Shown here: positions 34,337 through 42,961 of the stretch, piece after piece
How the letters are laid out: every line of letters begins with the position of its first letter
Position numbering within the stretch: the first letter of the stretch is position 1
DNA from: Rhizobium sophorae
Lineage (GTDB): Bacteria; Pseudomonadota; Alphaproteobacteria; Rhizobiales; Rhizobiaceae
Reading direction: 5' to 3'
NCBI RefSeq assembly: GCF_013087515.1
Contig: NZ_JABFCN010000070.1
Location: forward strand, 248,001 to 312,000
Length of the DNA: 64,000 nucleotides
Notes under the pieces: model-generated
Databases searched by the model: none
What the model was told of the DNA's origin: nothing
The model's input: the letters and a program-made list of their open reading frames with translations, nothing else
Position numbers and translations under genes: made by a program

Positions 34337-35410
34337 GTGCGCAAACCCCCGCCATTCGACAGCCAGTATGAAGCCGCAGGCAGCCTTGCCGAAAGGATTG
34401 CGGCCGAGGGAGCCTATTGCGTGGCCGCGATCGGTGCCTTCGGCGGCGACGAAACACGATCGGCCGACGAGGTCTTCCTCGAGCAAAATGCCCGCTTCCA
34501 GGCCCATATCGCTGATGCTGCGGCGCTCGACGCCCAACTGGCCGAGCTGGTCTTTTGCCTCGATCGGCTGACGGCCGAGGTTTCTGCCGATCTCGACAGT
34601 TTCCGGGGGCTGACGCTGCGCGAGAAGATGGCCGGCTGGGTGTCGCGTCAACGGATGTGGCGCATGTATACCGAACGCGTGCGCGAGGCGCCCGTCATCG
34701 AGCGGCTGCTCGACCTTTTGACGAAATCGGACGCGCTCGCGGGGCTTATCGCCGGCCAGCGCGCCGCGCTCACCGACCGGCACAAGGCGGCCGAACTCAG
34801 CCTTGTCGATATCGTCGAGCAGAGGCGTCGGCTGGTCGTTTCCATCGATATCGCCCGCCTCAAGATGAAGGAGCTCAATGCCAAGGCGCTGACCACGCAA
34901 GGCCGTATCGGCGTCTATGGCAACAGGGCGCATTGGGAGCAGATGGAGGCGGAGCGGCGGGCGCTGAAGGCGGAGGCCGAGCGGATTTCCGCCGGGGAGC
35001 ACGAGATGCGCGACGACAGCCAGCGGCGCGAGCGTTTCATCGGCCTGTTCCAGACCTTTGTCGATTCGCTGAACGGCCGGATCGCCGCCTGCAATGCGCT
35101 GTTGCGCAAGCTGTTCATCGACGTGGAAGAGCGGCTGATCATCTACCAGGCGCAGGTCGATACCGACCGGCCGGGCATGAAGGTGAGGATCAAGCCGGAA
35201 CTCTTTCCCGATATCGCCGCGCCGATCAGGCTGTTCGAGAAGGGCATGCTGGTCGCTCAGGATCTGGAGCGGCGCAAGAGCCGTGCCGATCTCGAATTCG
35301 CCAGAAGGTTTCCGACCTATGCCGAACCGCCGCCGGAAACATCGGGAGCGCCTCTGATCGACACGGCGCGCAGGTCCTTCCGTTTCAGCTGGCCTTTCCT
35401 GCGCTCCTGA
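34337..35410 (+). CDS. Conserved protein of unknown function, helical/coiled-coil
   Basis: I do not recognise a named family. The 357-residue product is almost entirely predicted helix, rich in Ala, Glu, Arg and Leu, with long amphipathic stretches (EQMEAERRALKAEAERISAG, and DSLNGRIAACNALLRKLFID) that suggest coiled coils. There is no signal peptide or clear membrane helix; the C-terminus ends FSWPFLRS. GTG at 34337 follows GGAGAGG; an in-frame TTG at 34334 is the alternative. The next gene is a DUF2333 membrane protein in the same direction, so a shared envelope role is possible but only inferred. Confidence 0.75.
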   Translation: MRKPPPFDSQYEAAGSLAERIAAEGAYCVAAIGAFGGDETRSADEVFLEQNARFQAHIADAAALDAQLAELVFCLDRLTAEVSADLDSFRGLTLREKMAGWVSRQRMWRMYTERVREAPVIERLLDLLTKSDALAGLIAGQRAALTDRHKAAELSLVDIVEQRRRLVVSIDIARLKMKELNAKALTTQGRIGVYGNRAHWEQMEAERRALKAEAERISAGEHEMRDDSQRRERFIGLFQTFVDSLNGRIAACNALLRKLFIDVEERLIIYQAQVDTDRPGMKVRIKPELFPDIAAPIRLFEKGMLVAQDLERRKSRADLEFARRFPTYAEPPPETSGAPLIDTARRSFRFSWPFLRS

Positions 35411-35559
35411 CCCGCCGGTCGAGGCAATACCCCTCTTCCACAATGCTTTCATTCCGAAAAATCGAAGGGCTCGTGTTGTGCTCGGCCCATCGAGCGCATA
35501 TGTGGGATGCAGCGGGGCAGCAATGTCCCGATGTTCGCCTCGCCTGATAGGAGACGACG

Positions 35560-36690
35560 ATGCTTGACCGGATAGCCGGTTTTTTCAGGCAGATCGGCCA
35601 GACGATCGGCCGCTGGGCCCGCCTGTTTTCCGCCTGGGCCTTCTGGCCCTTTCTTGCCGCGCACGGCTGGTATCAGCGCCGGAGCTGGATGATCCGGCTG
35701 CCGGTCATCGCGTTCGTGGTGCTGCTCGTCGGGCTCTACGGCTATTTCTTCTGGCAGACACAGGTCTGGTCGAATTTCAACACCGCCTTCGTCGACCAGT
35801 ACCGGCTTTCCGAACGCAAGGTTGCCGCCGGGCAGGAAGTGCCGGTCGCCGAGGGGACGAATGCTGCGCCTGCCAAGACCTGCCAGCGCTCGGCGATCGT
35901 CGACGTCGCGGCCGATCTGACAGATTTCAATGTCAATCAGAACGCGTGGATCTCCTCCATGCTGCTCTACAAGATGGGCTTCTTCGGCATCGACTGGGAC
36001 CATACGCCTTTCCTCGACAACAAGGCGTCGTTCCAGCGCGGCGTCAATCAGGCGGTCCGGCGGACCTCGGCGGAGCTGGTCGATACGCTTGGGCGCGTGC
36101 GCGGCACGTCGGGCATCAACAACGACCTGCAGAGCGCGCGTGGCAATCTGCAGTTCGACGAAAACAGCTGGTATTTCGGGCTCAATCCCTTCGGGCCAAA
36201 GACGCCGACGCCTTCCTATTATCGCTCGGCGATCGGCAGCCTGCGCAAGTTCAACACCGATCTCGCCCTCTGCAATGTCATTTTCGACGGCCGCGCCGAC
36301 AATCTGATGCAGTTCATCGACCGCATTGCCAACGATCTCGGCGGCACGTCCGACATGCTCGCCGAGCGCTCGGAAAACCACAATCGCGGCTGGTTCGATA
36401 CACGCGCCGACGACCGGTTCTGGTTCGCCTATGGCCAGCTCTATGCCTACTACGCCATCCTTGCCGCCGCCCAGGCGGATTTCTCGCAGGTGGTGCAGGA
36501 ACGCAATCTCGGCGCGATCTGGGGCAGCACGACGCGGCAGTTCCAGGCCGCACTGCGCATCCAGCCCGCGATCATCTCGAACGGTCGCGAGGACGGCTGG
36601 ATCATGCCGAGCCATCTCGCCACCATGGGCTTCTATATTCTGAGGGTGCGCTCGAACCTCGTCGAGATCCGCTCCGTGCTCGACCGCTAA
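35560..36690 (+). CDS. DUF2333 family membrane-anchored protein
   Basis: A 376-residue protein with a basic N-terminus, one membrane helix at about residues 46-66 (LPVIAFVVLLVGLYGYFFW) and a large periplasmic part. The body fits the DUF2333 family of unknown function (NQNAWISSMLLYKMGFFGIDWDHTPFLDNKASFQRG). TAGGAGACGACG precedes the ATG. It follows the coiled-coil gene by 149 bases. No catalytic motif is evident. Confidence 0.85.
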   Translation: MLDRIAGFFRQIGQTIGRWARLFSAWAFWPFLAAHGWYQRRSWMIRLPVIAFVVLLVGLYGYFFWQTQVWSNFNTAFVDQYRLSERKVAAGQEVPVAEGTNAAPAKTCQRSAIVDVAADLTDFNVNQNAWISSMLLYKMGFFGIDWDHTPFLDNKASFQRGVNQAVRRTSAELVDTLGRVRGTSGINNDLQSARGNLQFDENSWYFGLNPFGPKTPTPSYYRSAIGSLRKFNTDLALCNVIFDGRADNLMQFIDRIANDLGGTSDMLAERSENHNRGWFDTRADDRFWFAYGQLYAYYAILAAAQADFSQVVQERNLGAIWGSTTRQFQAALRIQPAIISNGREDGWIMPSHLATMGFYILRVRSNLVEIRSVLDR

Positions 36691-36701
36691 AACGTCTGGA
36701 G

Positions 36702-37163
36702 TCAGCGGGGTATCGTGTTGTCCTCGAAGCCGACGACGCGTAATTTCTCTACGAATTCATAGGTGATGCCGACGATGCCGCCGCCGCTTTCATCGTTTCG
36801 GAAGCGGCCGACGCTGCGCACCAGCTTGTAGCCGCCAAGCCGGTTGTCGACACGATAAACAAAATGGAAGCCGAGGCCGTGAAGGCTCGCCTCTTCGAAG
36901 GTTTGGGCGATCAGGCTGCGATCCTCCTCGTGGATGCGCGACATCAGCTCTGTCAGGTTGACAGGACCGTCGCTGTAGGAGAGGCCGAAGATCGCATGGA
37001 CATCCTCGCTTGCAAAGAAATGTCCTGTCTCGATGTCGATGCGCCAGAAGCCGAAAAGACGATAGGCAGCAAGCATCTGGACGACTTCCCCATCGGTGAT
37101 GCCGATGTGGGCACGGGATTGTTCTGTCTTGTCAATAACGGGCTGTTCGAAGCGAAGAGGCAC
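36702..37163 (-). CDS. Single PAS-domain protein
   Basis: A 153-residue protein consisting of little more than one PAS fold of the PAS_3 type: LFGFWRIDIETGHFFASEDVHAIFGLSYSDG, then LMSRIHEEDRSLIAQTFEEA and RFRNDESGGGIVGITYEFVEKL. No output domain is attached, so it should act through a partner. It begins 46 bases after a LuxR-type gene on the same strand and is likely cotranscribed with it, which suggests that it modulates that regulator or a histidine kinase. The ligand is unknown. Confidence 0.82.
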   Translation of the reverse strand: MPLRFEQPVIDKTEQSRAHIGITDGEVVQMLAAYRLFGFWRIDIETGHFFASEDVHAIFGLSYSDGPVNLTELMSRIHEEDRSLIAQTFEEASLHGLGFHFVYRVDNRLGGYKLVRSVGRFRNDESGGGIVGITYEFVEKLRVVGFEDNTIPR

Positions 37164-37209
37164 GATTCCCCCAGATCACGGGACGACGTGCCGACTCTCT
37201 TCTGATTCC

Positions 37210-37935
37210 TCAGTTGATCAGCTTCAATCGAATTGCCTTAGCTACCAACTGGGTCCGGTTGACGCAATCGAGTTTTTTGATCGCGTTCGTCATATAGGCG
37301 TTCACCGTATGATCCGAGAGCGTGAGGATCTGACCGATTTCGATCGAGGTCTTGCCCTGGGCAGTCCAGCGCACAACCTCTAGTTCTCGAGTCGACAGCG
37401 CGTTATGCGCGCATTCCTCGCTGCGCTTGACTGCATTGTATGCATCGAGTGCATGGAGAATGATCATTGCCAGCTCGTTGATTTCGCTCTGGCCGAGTGC
37501 GGCGCGCTCGCCGCAGAACCAGAAGACCAAACGCTGGCCGTCGGCTGCAATGGTCGGCATGGCAACGCCTGCAGGTATGGAATGGCGCAGCATCAGGGCA
37601 CGAAGTTCGGCGGGGAAAGCCTGACCATTGGAGGCGTCGTTGAGGTGCCAGGCCGGCGGCACGGCAGACGCTCTTAACCTTACGCCGAAAGGGCAGCCGC
37701 GCATCATGTGGGCTCGGTCGAAATCCCTGACATAGGCTGCCGGAAGCGAGCTCTCGATCAGCAGGGGTTTCAAGAGGAGGTCTTCGGGGGAAGGAGCGTG
37801 CATCAGCGTCGCATGCGACAATCCGAAGGCTGTGGAGACCCTGCCGAGTGCCTGCGCGAACAGGCTGCGCGTCCGTGCGGTCGCAAGCTCTGCCGAAAGC
37901 AATGACTGTCTTTCAGAGGTAGTCATGTAAGACAT
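37210..37935 (-). CDS. LuxR-family regulator with autoinducer-binding-like domain
   Basis: A 241-residue protein. The N-terminal two thirds resemble the autoinducer-binding domain (DFDRAHMMRGCPFGVRLRAS, PPAWHL, LRHSIPAGVAMPT) and the C-terminus is a GerE-type helix-turn-helix (LSTRELEVVRWTAQGKTSIEIG and VNAYMTNAIKKLDCVNRTQL). The Asp-Pro-Val expected near TraR Asp70 is replaced by GCPF, so it may not bind acyl-homoserine lactones. There is no luxI-type synthase nearby, making it a LuxR solo. It is followed by a PAS gene. Target genes are unknown. Confidence 0.82.
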   Translation of the reverse strand: MSYMTTSERQSLLSAELATARTRSLFAQALGRVSTAFGLSHATLMHAPSPEDLLLKPLLIESSLPAAYVRDFDRAHMMRGCPFGVRLRASAVPPAWHLNDASNGQAFPAELRALMLRHSIPAGVAMPTIAADGQRLVFWFCGERAALGQSEINELAMIILHALDAYNAVKRSEECAHNALSTRELEVVRWTAQGKTSIEIGQILTLSDHTVNAYMTNAIKKLDCVNRTQLVAKAIRLKLIN

Positions 37936-38417
37936 TTGTACGCCCCCGGCAGCCCCATGTTACCGCTATCAAATACAGAAAATCGGCGGGATGCTAGCCC
38001 CAATTGACCTAACGCAAGCCGATTCATTCAAATTGTGAAAAATTAGCCACAGCAGCTCGCGCTTCGGTTGAGTTTCGACTTGCAAAGATAGCGTCGCGGT
38101 ATCACTTTGAGTTCCTCCATTGCCGCCTAGCTATAGATCTCGCCCAGCTGGGCAGGGAGAGAATCACTTTGGAGAATTTCGGGGACAGAACACGGATCCC
38201 TCAGGCACCGGCGTAAAGGCGATGGGCCGGTCCGCCTGCAGCGCTTTGCGTTGGCCGGGTGATCTGCCGTGAACACGGCCGCAGCGGGTCGCCATGTCAG
38301 CCGGATTGCGAATGAGAGAACAAAGATAAGAGGACCGCAGCGGGCGTCGAAATCCGACTTGCTGGCAGTCGGTCCAATTGCTAAGCGTATGCTCAGTACA
38401 ACTGAGGCAATTTAATC
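37936..38417. other. Long intergenic region, AT-richer, with repeat relic
   Basis: 482 bases between the divergent LuxR-type and ClpP-fold protein genes. At 38090-38125 TAGCGTCGCGGTATCACTTTGAG is split from TCCTCCATTG and looks like a decayed repeat B. Open frames here lack ribosome-binding sites and family features. The last 80 bases are AT-rich and should hold the downstream promoter. Confidence 0.45.
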
Positions 38418-40115
38418 GTGCGCTTTGCAATTTCTTTTTTGGTGAAGTGTCTATTTTCCACATTATTACTTGTTTTTCTCCTTTTGACCTTGCCGATCGG
38501 AGCGGCAACCTCGCAGGCTGCCGAGGAGAAGAAGGCGGCACAGCCGCCGATGAGCTTCATCCTTGTGCGTAGTCTTCTCTGCCAGGAAAACTGTCCGGAA
38601 TGGATATCGGCGGAGGGGCGCATAACGTCCGATACGCCCGCGCGGCTGAGAAAAATACTCAAGAAGATCGGCGGCCGTAAATTGCCTGTCGTTTTCCGTT
38701 CGGAAGGCGGCGACGTCGATGCCGCCTATGCGATGGGCCGGATGATCCGCAAGGCCGGGCTGGAAACGGCGGTCGGCGGCACGCGGCTCAAAGATTGCCC
38801 GGTTGGGGATACGCGCTGCCAAGCCGCTATTGCCAAAGACGGTAGCGCAATCGGTTACACCTATTCGTCCGGTGCATACTGCTTTTCCGCTTGTCCGCTG
38901 GCGTTCGCCGGCGGTACGTCGCGTGTCGCATCGCAATGGGCCTTTATCGGCGTCCACCAGATCACGACCGTCTACAACAAGGTGCGAGTTTCCTATCGCA
39001 TCGAATACAAGATCGTGAACGGCAAGAAAAAGGAGATCTCCCGCAAGGAGGTCGGACGCAAGGTGGCGGGGCGAAGCAGTTCCACCAAGCTTGGAAAGAA
39101 GGCCACCGCTGCCTTGACGGCCTATCTGAAAGAAATGGATGTCAGCGAGGATCTGATTGGTCTGATGATGAGCGCCACGCCTGACAGCATCAACATCGTA
39201 GCGCCCGCAGATGCCCTTCGAATGGGACTTTCAACGGACATGCTGGCTTATAATGAATGGCCGGGGATGCCGCTCTGCGCGCCGAATGCAGCGGCCGATG
39301 CTGTCTGTCACGACCATCCGGCAGCCAAAGCGCCTGTGGCGGCTGAGGCGCCTGGATCTAAGACGCCGGTATCTGAGGCGCCCGCGCAGAATGCGGCCAC
39401 AGACACAAGCGGGAGTCTGCCGAAAACCCAGCCGATGGACTTCCTCCTGATGTCCAATGGCAACTGCCAGGAAGAGTGCACGCAGTGGATTTCTGCGGAT
39501 GGAGACATAACGCCGGATACGCCGGCTCGGCTGAAGGCGGTGTTGACGACGCTCGGCGAAAGAAAGCTGCCGATCGTCCTTCAGTCCAATGGCGGGGACA
39601 TGGATGCGGCTTTCGCGATGGGGCGTATGATCCGTGCTGCAGGTTTGGAGACCTCGGTTGGCAGAACGCAGTTGCCGAATTGTCCAAAGCTGGATCCGCG
39701 TTGCGAAACCAGCATCGCCAAAAGCGGACCGACCGAGGGCGAAGTCTTTGCCGGCCGTGCGTACTGCCTTTCGAGCTGTACTCTTGTCCTGATGAGCGGA
39801 ACGCCGCGGATTGTCGGATATTCCTCGATCGGCCTCGTCAGGCCGACGACGGCTGAATATACGAGATTTTTCGTTTATTTCGACGAGATGGGCGTCAATG
39901 CCGAGACATACGAGACGATGATGCCCGCCACATCAACTGAGCGAGGAAGTATCATACTTCCTTCTGAGGCGCTCAAGCTTGGCATCATCAATGGTATCAT
40001 CCCTTATGATGAAGAGCCCGGCGTGCATGTCTGTGGACCAGAGGCGAAGGAAAGCCTTCGATGCCCGAGAAAGGCTGAGGCAGAAATCGTTCCTGTTGCT
40101 GCTTCGGTCAATTGA
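38418..40115 (+). CDS. Exported protein with two ClpP/crotonase-fold-like repeats
   Basis: A 565-residue protein with an N-terminal signal (hydrophobic residues 8-33, cut near ATSQA). Two homologous halves follow: residues about 44-295 and 335-550. Both contain C-Q-E-[ED]-C-x-[EQ]-W-I-S, a DTPARL stretch, a GGD(VM)DAA(YF)AMGRMIR block, then a Cys-rich segment (YCFSACPLAFAGG and YCLSSCTLVLMSG) where a serine-protease-like ClpP nucleophile would lie. This resembles COG3904-type periplasmic proteins. The linker (300-335) is Ala/Pro-rich. The second half has lost about 40 residues present in the first. Catalysis is not proven; function unknown. Confidence 0.72.
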   Translation: MRFAISFLVKCLFSTLLLVFLLLTLPIGAATSQAAEEKKAAQPPMSFILVRSLLCQENCPEWISAEGRITSDTPARLRKILKKIGGRKLPVVFRSEGGDVDAAYAMGRMIRKAGLETAVGGTRLKDCPVGDTRCQAAIAKDGSAIGYTYSSGAYCFSACPLAFAGGTSRVASQWAFIGVHQITTVYNKVRVSYRIEYKIVNGKKKEISRKEVGRKVAGRSSSTKLGKKATAALTAYLKEMDVSEDLIGLMMSATPDSINIVAPADALRMGLSTDMLAYNEWPGMPLCAPNAAADAVCHDHPAAKAPVAAEAPGSKTPVSEAPAQNAATDTSGSLPKTQPMDFLLMSNGNCQEECTQWISADGDITPDTPARLKAVLTTLGERKLPIVLQSNGGDMDAAFAMGRMIRAAGLETSVGRTQLPNCPKLDPRCETSIAKSGPTEGEVFAGRAYCLSSCTLVLMSGTPRIVGYSSIGLVRPTTAEYTRFFVYFDEMGVNAETYETMMPATSTERGSIILPSEALKLGIINGIIPYDEEPGVHVCGPEAKESLRCPRKAEAEIVPVAASVN

Positions 40116-40199
40116 TCTCAGGACGCGAAAGAGGATAGCTCGGCGTTCTGCGTCGAGCTGCCGCTTGTTCACCCTCCGAAGGCGCCTCTGTGCCGCTCG

Positions 40200-40730
40200 T
40201 CAATCCTTATCCTTCAGATCATTTTTCGACGTGACGCTCATCAGCTTCTCCAGGAAGCCGAGCATGACGGCGGAGGCGACGAAGGCGAGATGCATGAAGG
40301 TCAGCCACATGATCTTGCCGTCCGCATATTGGTCGGCGTTGAGGAAGACCTGCAGCAGATGGATCGAGGAGATTGCGACGATCGAGGAGGCGACCTTGAT
40401 CTTGAGGCTGCCTGAATCGAGTTTGCCGAGGAAGGAGACTTCGCTGTCGGCCTCGTCGACCTCGTCGAAGCGGCTGACGAAATTCTCGTAGCCGGAGATC
40501 ATCACCATGACGATCAGGCTTGCGACGAGGGCCGCATCGATCAGGCTGAGCATGGCAAGGATCATCCCAGCTTCGTCCAGTACGAAGACGCCGGCGGCAA
40601 TCTTCAGAAGCTTATAGCCGAAGGAAACGGCATAGACGGCGAGCGCCAGCACCAGGCCGATATAGAAGGCCACGAGGATCCAGCGGCTCGACAGGATGAT
40701 GCGCTCGACGAAGATTTCCAATGCTTTCAT
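40200..40730 (-). CDS. UPF0114 family membrane protein (YqhA type)
   Basis: A 176-residue protein with three or four membrane helices, matching UPF0114/YqhA: ERIILSSRWILVAFYIGLVLAL at the start, then LIDAALVASLIVMVMISGYENFVSRFD and GKLDSGSLKIKVASSIVAISSIHLLQVF. The biochemical role is unknown. It converges with the ClpP-fold gene. A family B repeat lies about 50 bases upstream of its start. Confidence 0.9.
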   Translation of the reverse strand: MKALEIFVERIILSSRWILVAFYIGLVLALAVYAVSFGYKLLKIAAGVFVLDEAGMILAMLSLIDAALVASLIVMVMISGYENFVSRFDEVDEADSEVSFLGKLDSGSLKIKVASSIVAISSIHLLQVFLNADQYADGKIMWLTFMHLAFVASAVMLGFLEKLMSVTSKNDLKDKD

Positions 40731-40779
40731 GTCTTCACCCTAAGAAGCCGCAATCGTTGACTGCCACATAAACGCCTAG

Positions 40780-40877
40780 CGCATCGACCCGAAAATCGAA
40801 ACAGATTTTCGGGTCGATGCGTAGATTCAAAGTGTTACAGCGTCCTTTGTGCGTCTGAAAAGACGCGCGGCGCTGTA
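40780..40877. repeat. Repeat family B, well-preserved copy
   Basis: An 18-bp-arm hairpin (40780-40797 against 40804-40821; arms begin CGCATCGACCCG) followed by GATTCAAAGTGTTACAGCG and a second hairpin GCGTC-tgaaaa-GACGCGC ending at CGCTGTA. Orientation is opposite to the copies at 13342 and 25342. It lies between divergent UPF0114 and fhs. Confidence 0.8.
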
Positions 40878-40988
40878 AGCGTGGCGGCCGCAAGGCGCAG
40901 CGCTATTCACACCCCGTCGATATTTCGCTATCTCGATGAGGAGAAAAACAGCGACTCCGCTCCCGCGGAGGCGGACGGGGGAACATCC

Positions 40989-42668
40989 ATGCCATCAATC
41001 AAATCCGATATCGAAATCGCGCGCGCCGCGGCCAAAAAGCCGATCTTCGAAATCGGGGCGAAACTGGGCATTCCGGTCGAGCAGCTCGTTCCCTATGGTC
41101 ACGACAAGGCGAAGGTCAGCGCCGAGTTCATCGCCGCGCAGGCGGGCAAGAAGGACGGCAAACTGATTCTCGTCACCGCGATCAATCCGACACCGGCGGG
41201 CGAGGGTAAGACGACCACCACCGTCGGGCTCGGCGACGCGCTGAACCGGATCGGCAAGAAAGCCGTAGTCTGCATCCGGGAGGCCTCGCTCGGCCCTTGC
41301 TTCGGCGTCAAGGGCGGGGCGGCTGGCGGCGGTTATGCGCAGGTCGTGCCGATGGAAGACATCAACCTGCATTTCACCGGCGATTTCCATGCGATCACAT
41401 CGGCGCACAATCTGCTCGCGGCTATGGTCGACAACCACATCTACTGGGGCAACGAAGAGAATATCGACATCCGCCGCATTACCTGGCGGCGGGTCATGGA
41501 CATGAACGATCGGGCGCTCCGCAGTATGGTCTCCTCGCTCGGCGGCGTCGCCAACGGGTTCCCGCGCCAGGGCGGGTTCGACATCACCGTCGCCTCCGAG
41601 GTGATGGCGATCCTCTGCCTTGCCACCGATCTCAAGGATCTGGAGCGGCGGCTCGGCGACATCATTATCGGCTATCGTTTCGACAGGACGCCGGTGCATG
41701 CGCGCGACCTGAAGGCCGATGGCGCCATGGCGGTGCTGCTGAAAGATGCGATGCAGCCGAATCTGGTGCAGACGCTGGAGAACAATCCGGCCTTCGTGCA
41801 TGGCGGGCCTTTCGCCAATATCGCCCATGGCTGCAATTCGGTAACGGCGACGAAGACGGCGCTGAAGCTCGGCGACTATGTGGTGACGGAAGCAGGCTTC
41901 GGCGCCGATCTCGGAGCGGAAAAATTCTTCGACATCAAGTGCCGCAAGGCGGGGCTGAAGCCGGATGCGGCGGTGATCGTCGCGACCGTCCGGGCGCTGA
42001 AGATGAATGGCGGGGTGAAGAAGGACGATCTCGGCACGGAGGATGTCGCGGCGCTGAAGAAGGGCTGCGCCAATCTTGGACGGCACGTCGCCAATGTGCG
42101 CCGTTTCGGGGTGCCCGTCGTCGTGGCGATCAACCATTTCGTCTCGGATACCGAGGCCGAGATCGCGGCGGTCAAGGAATTCGTCTCGAGGCTCGGCGCC
42201 GAGGCGATCCTCTGCCGTCATTGGGCGCTGGGTTCGGCCGGCATCGAGGAACTGGCGCACAAGGTGGTGGAACTGGCCGAATCCGGGCAGGCGAAATTCC
42301 AGCCGCTTTACGGCGACGATCTTTCGCTGTTCGAGAAGATCGAGATCGTCGCCTCGAAGATCTATCACGCCGGCGAGGTGACGGCCGACAAGGCGGTGCG
42401 CGACCAGTTGCAGACATGGGAGGAGCAGGGTTACGGCAAGCTGCCGATCTGCATGGCGAAGACGCAATATTCCTTCTCCACCGATCCGAACCTGCGCGGC
42501 GCGCCGGAAGGCCACATCGTCACCGTGCGAGAGGTGCGGCTTTCGGCGGGAGCGGGCTTCGTCGTCGCCATCACCGGCGAGATCATGACGATGCCAGGCT
42601 TGCCGAAATCGCCGTCGGCGGAACGGATTTTCCTCAATGATCAAGGTTATATCGAGGGGTTGTTCTGA
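40989..42668 (+). CDS. fhs: Formate--tetrahydrofolate ligase
   Basis: A 559-residue enzyme, normal length for the family. The P-loop-like TPAGEGKTTTTVGLGDAL is near residues 67-84; LREASLGP-type signature appears as CIREASLGPCFGVKGGAAGGGYAQV, and FVHGGPFANIAHGCNSV is also conserved. It makes 10-formyl-tetrahydrofolate from formate, ATP and THF for one-carbon metabolism. The ATG at 40989 gives the family N-terminus (SDIEIARAA); the frame is open upstream to 40881. Its promoter should lie in the repeat-containing 258-base gap. The 3' end overlaps a small antisense gene. Confidence 0.96.
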   Translation: MPSIKSDIEIARAAAKKPIFEIGAKLGIPVEQLVPYGHDKAKVSAEFIAAQAGKKDGKLILVTAINPTPAGEGKTTTTVGLGDALNRIGKKAVVCIREASLGPCFGVKGGAAGGGYAQVVPMEDINLHFTGDFHAITSAHNLLAAMVDNHIYWGNEENIDIRRITWRRVMDMNDRALRSMVSSLGGVANGFPRQGGFDITVASEVMAILCLATDLKDLERRLGDIIIGYRFDRTPVHARDLKADGAMAVLLKDAMQPNLVQTLENNPAFVHGGPFANIAHGCNSVTATKTALKLGDYVVTEAGFGADLGAEKFFDIKCRKAGLKPDAAVIVATVRALKMNGGVKKDDLGTEDVAALKKGCANLGRHVANVRRFGVPVVVAINHFVSDTEAEIAAVKEFVSRLGAEAILCRHWALGSAGIEELAHKVVELAESGQAKFQPLYGDDLSLFEKIEIVASKIYHAGEVTADKAVRDQLQTWEEQGYGKLPICMAKTQYSFSTDPNLRGAPEGHIVTVREVRLSAGAGFVVAITGEIMTMPGLPKSPSAERIFLNDQGYIEGLF

Positions 42669-42874
42669 TCAGGGGATGGCTTTCCAAAACGCTCGACCAG
42701 GCGATGCTGCCGGCGCTTTTCAAAGTCTGGATCGATAAACAGCCAGATGAAAAGGCTCTGCAGCGTGCCGAGCAACAGCATCGCGATGGCAAAGAGCCAA
42801 TGCAATTCACCGGTAAAGATGAAGCCGACAGCGACGATCAGGAGAACCGCGATGATGTTCGCTATGATCTTCAT
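42647..42874 (-). CDS. Small two-helix membrane protein
   Basis: A 75-residue protein with two membrane helices (IIANIIAVLLIVAVGFIF and LFAIAMLLLGTLQSLFIWLFI) and a charged tail (FEKRRQHRLVERFG). GGAGGGGGA stands about 12 bases before the ATG at 42874. Its last 22 bases overlap the end of fhs on the other strand. No family recognised. The good ribosome-binding site and coherent topology support expression. Confidence 0.65.
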   Translation of the reverse strand: MKIIANIIAVLLIVAVGFIFTGELHWLFAIAMLLLGTLQSLFIWLFIDPDFEKRRQHRLVERFGKPSPDQNNPSI

Positions 42875-42961
42875 TCGCCGTAGTCCCCCTCCACCCATTT
42901 TGCAGCTTCTATGTGGTTATTTCGCCGTGCGATTCAAGCGAGGATCGCAACCACTGAATGA

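Noticed and set aside
38164..38541. Minus-strand 125-codon open frame upstream of the ClpP-fold gene
   Set aside because: Arg/Pro-rich composition and overlap with the signal-peptide region of the real gene point to a shadow frame.
40881..40988. N-terminal extension of fhs
   Set aside because: It would begin inside repeat B sequence and is absent from the family, which starts at the ATG at 40989.
40900..40988. Possible riboswitch in the fhs leader
   Set aside because: Only a 6-bp stem (CTCCGC/GCGGAG) is visible and no known aptamer core (glycine, THF) could be matched.
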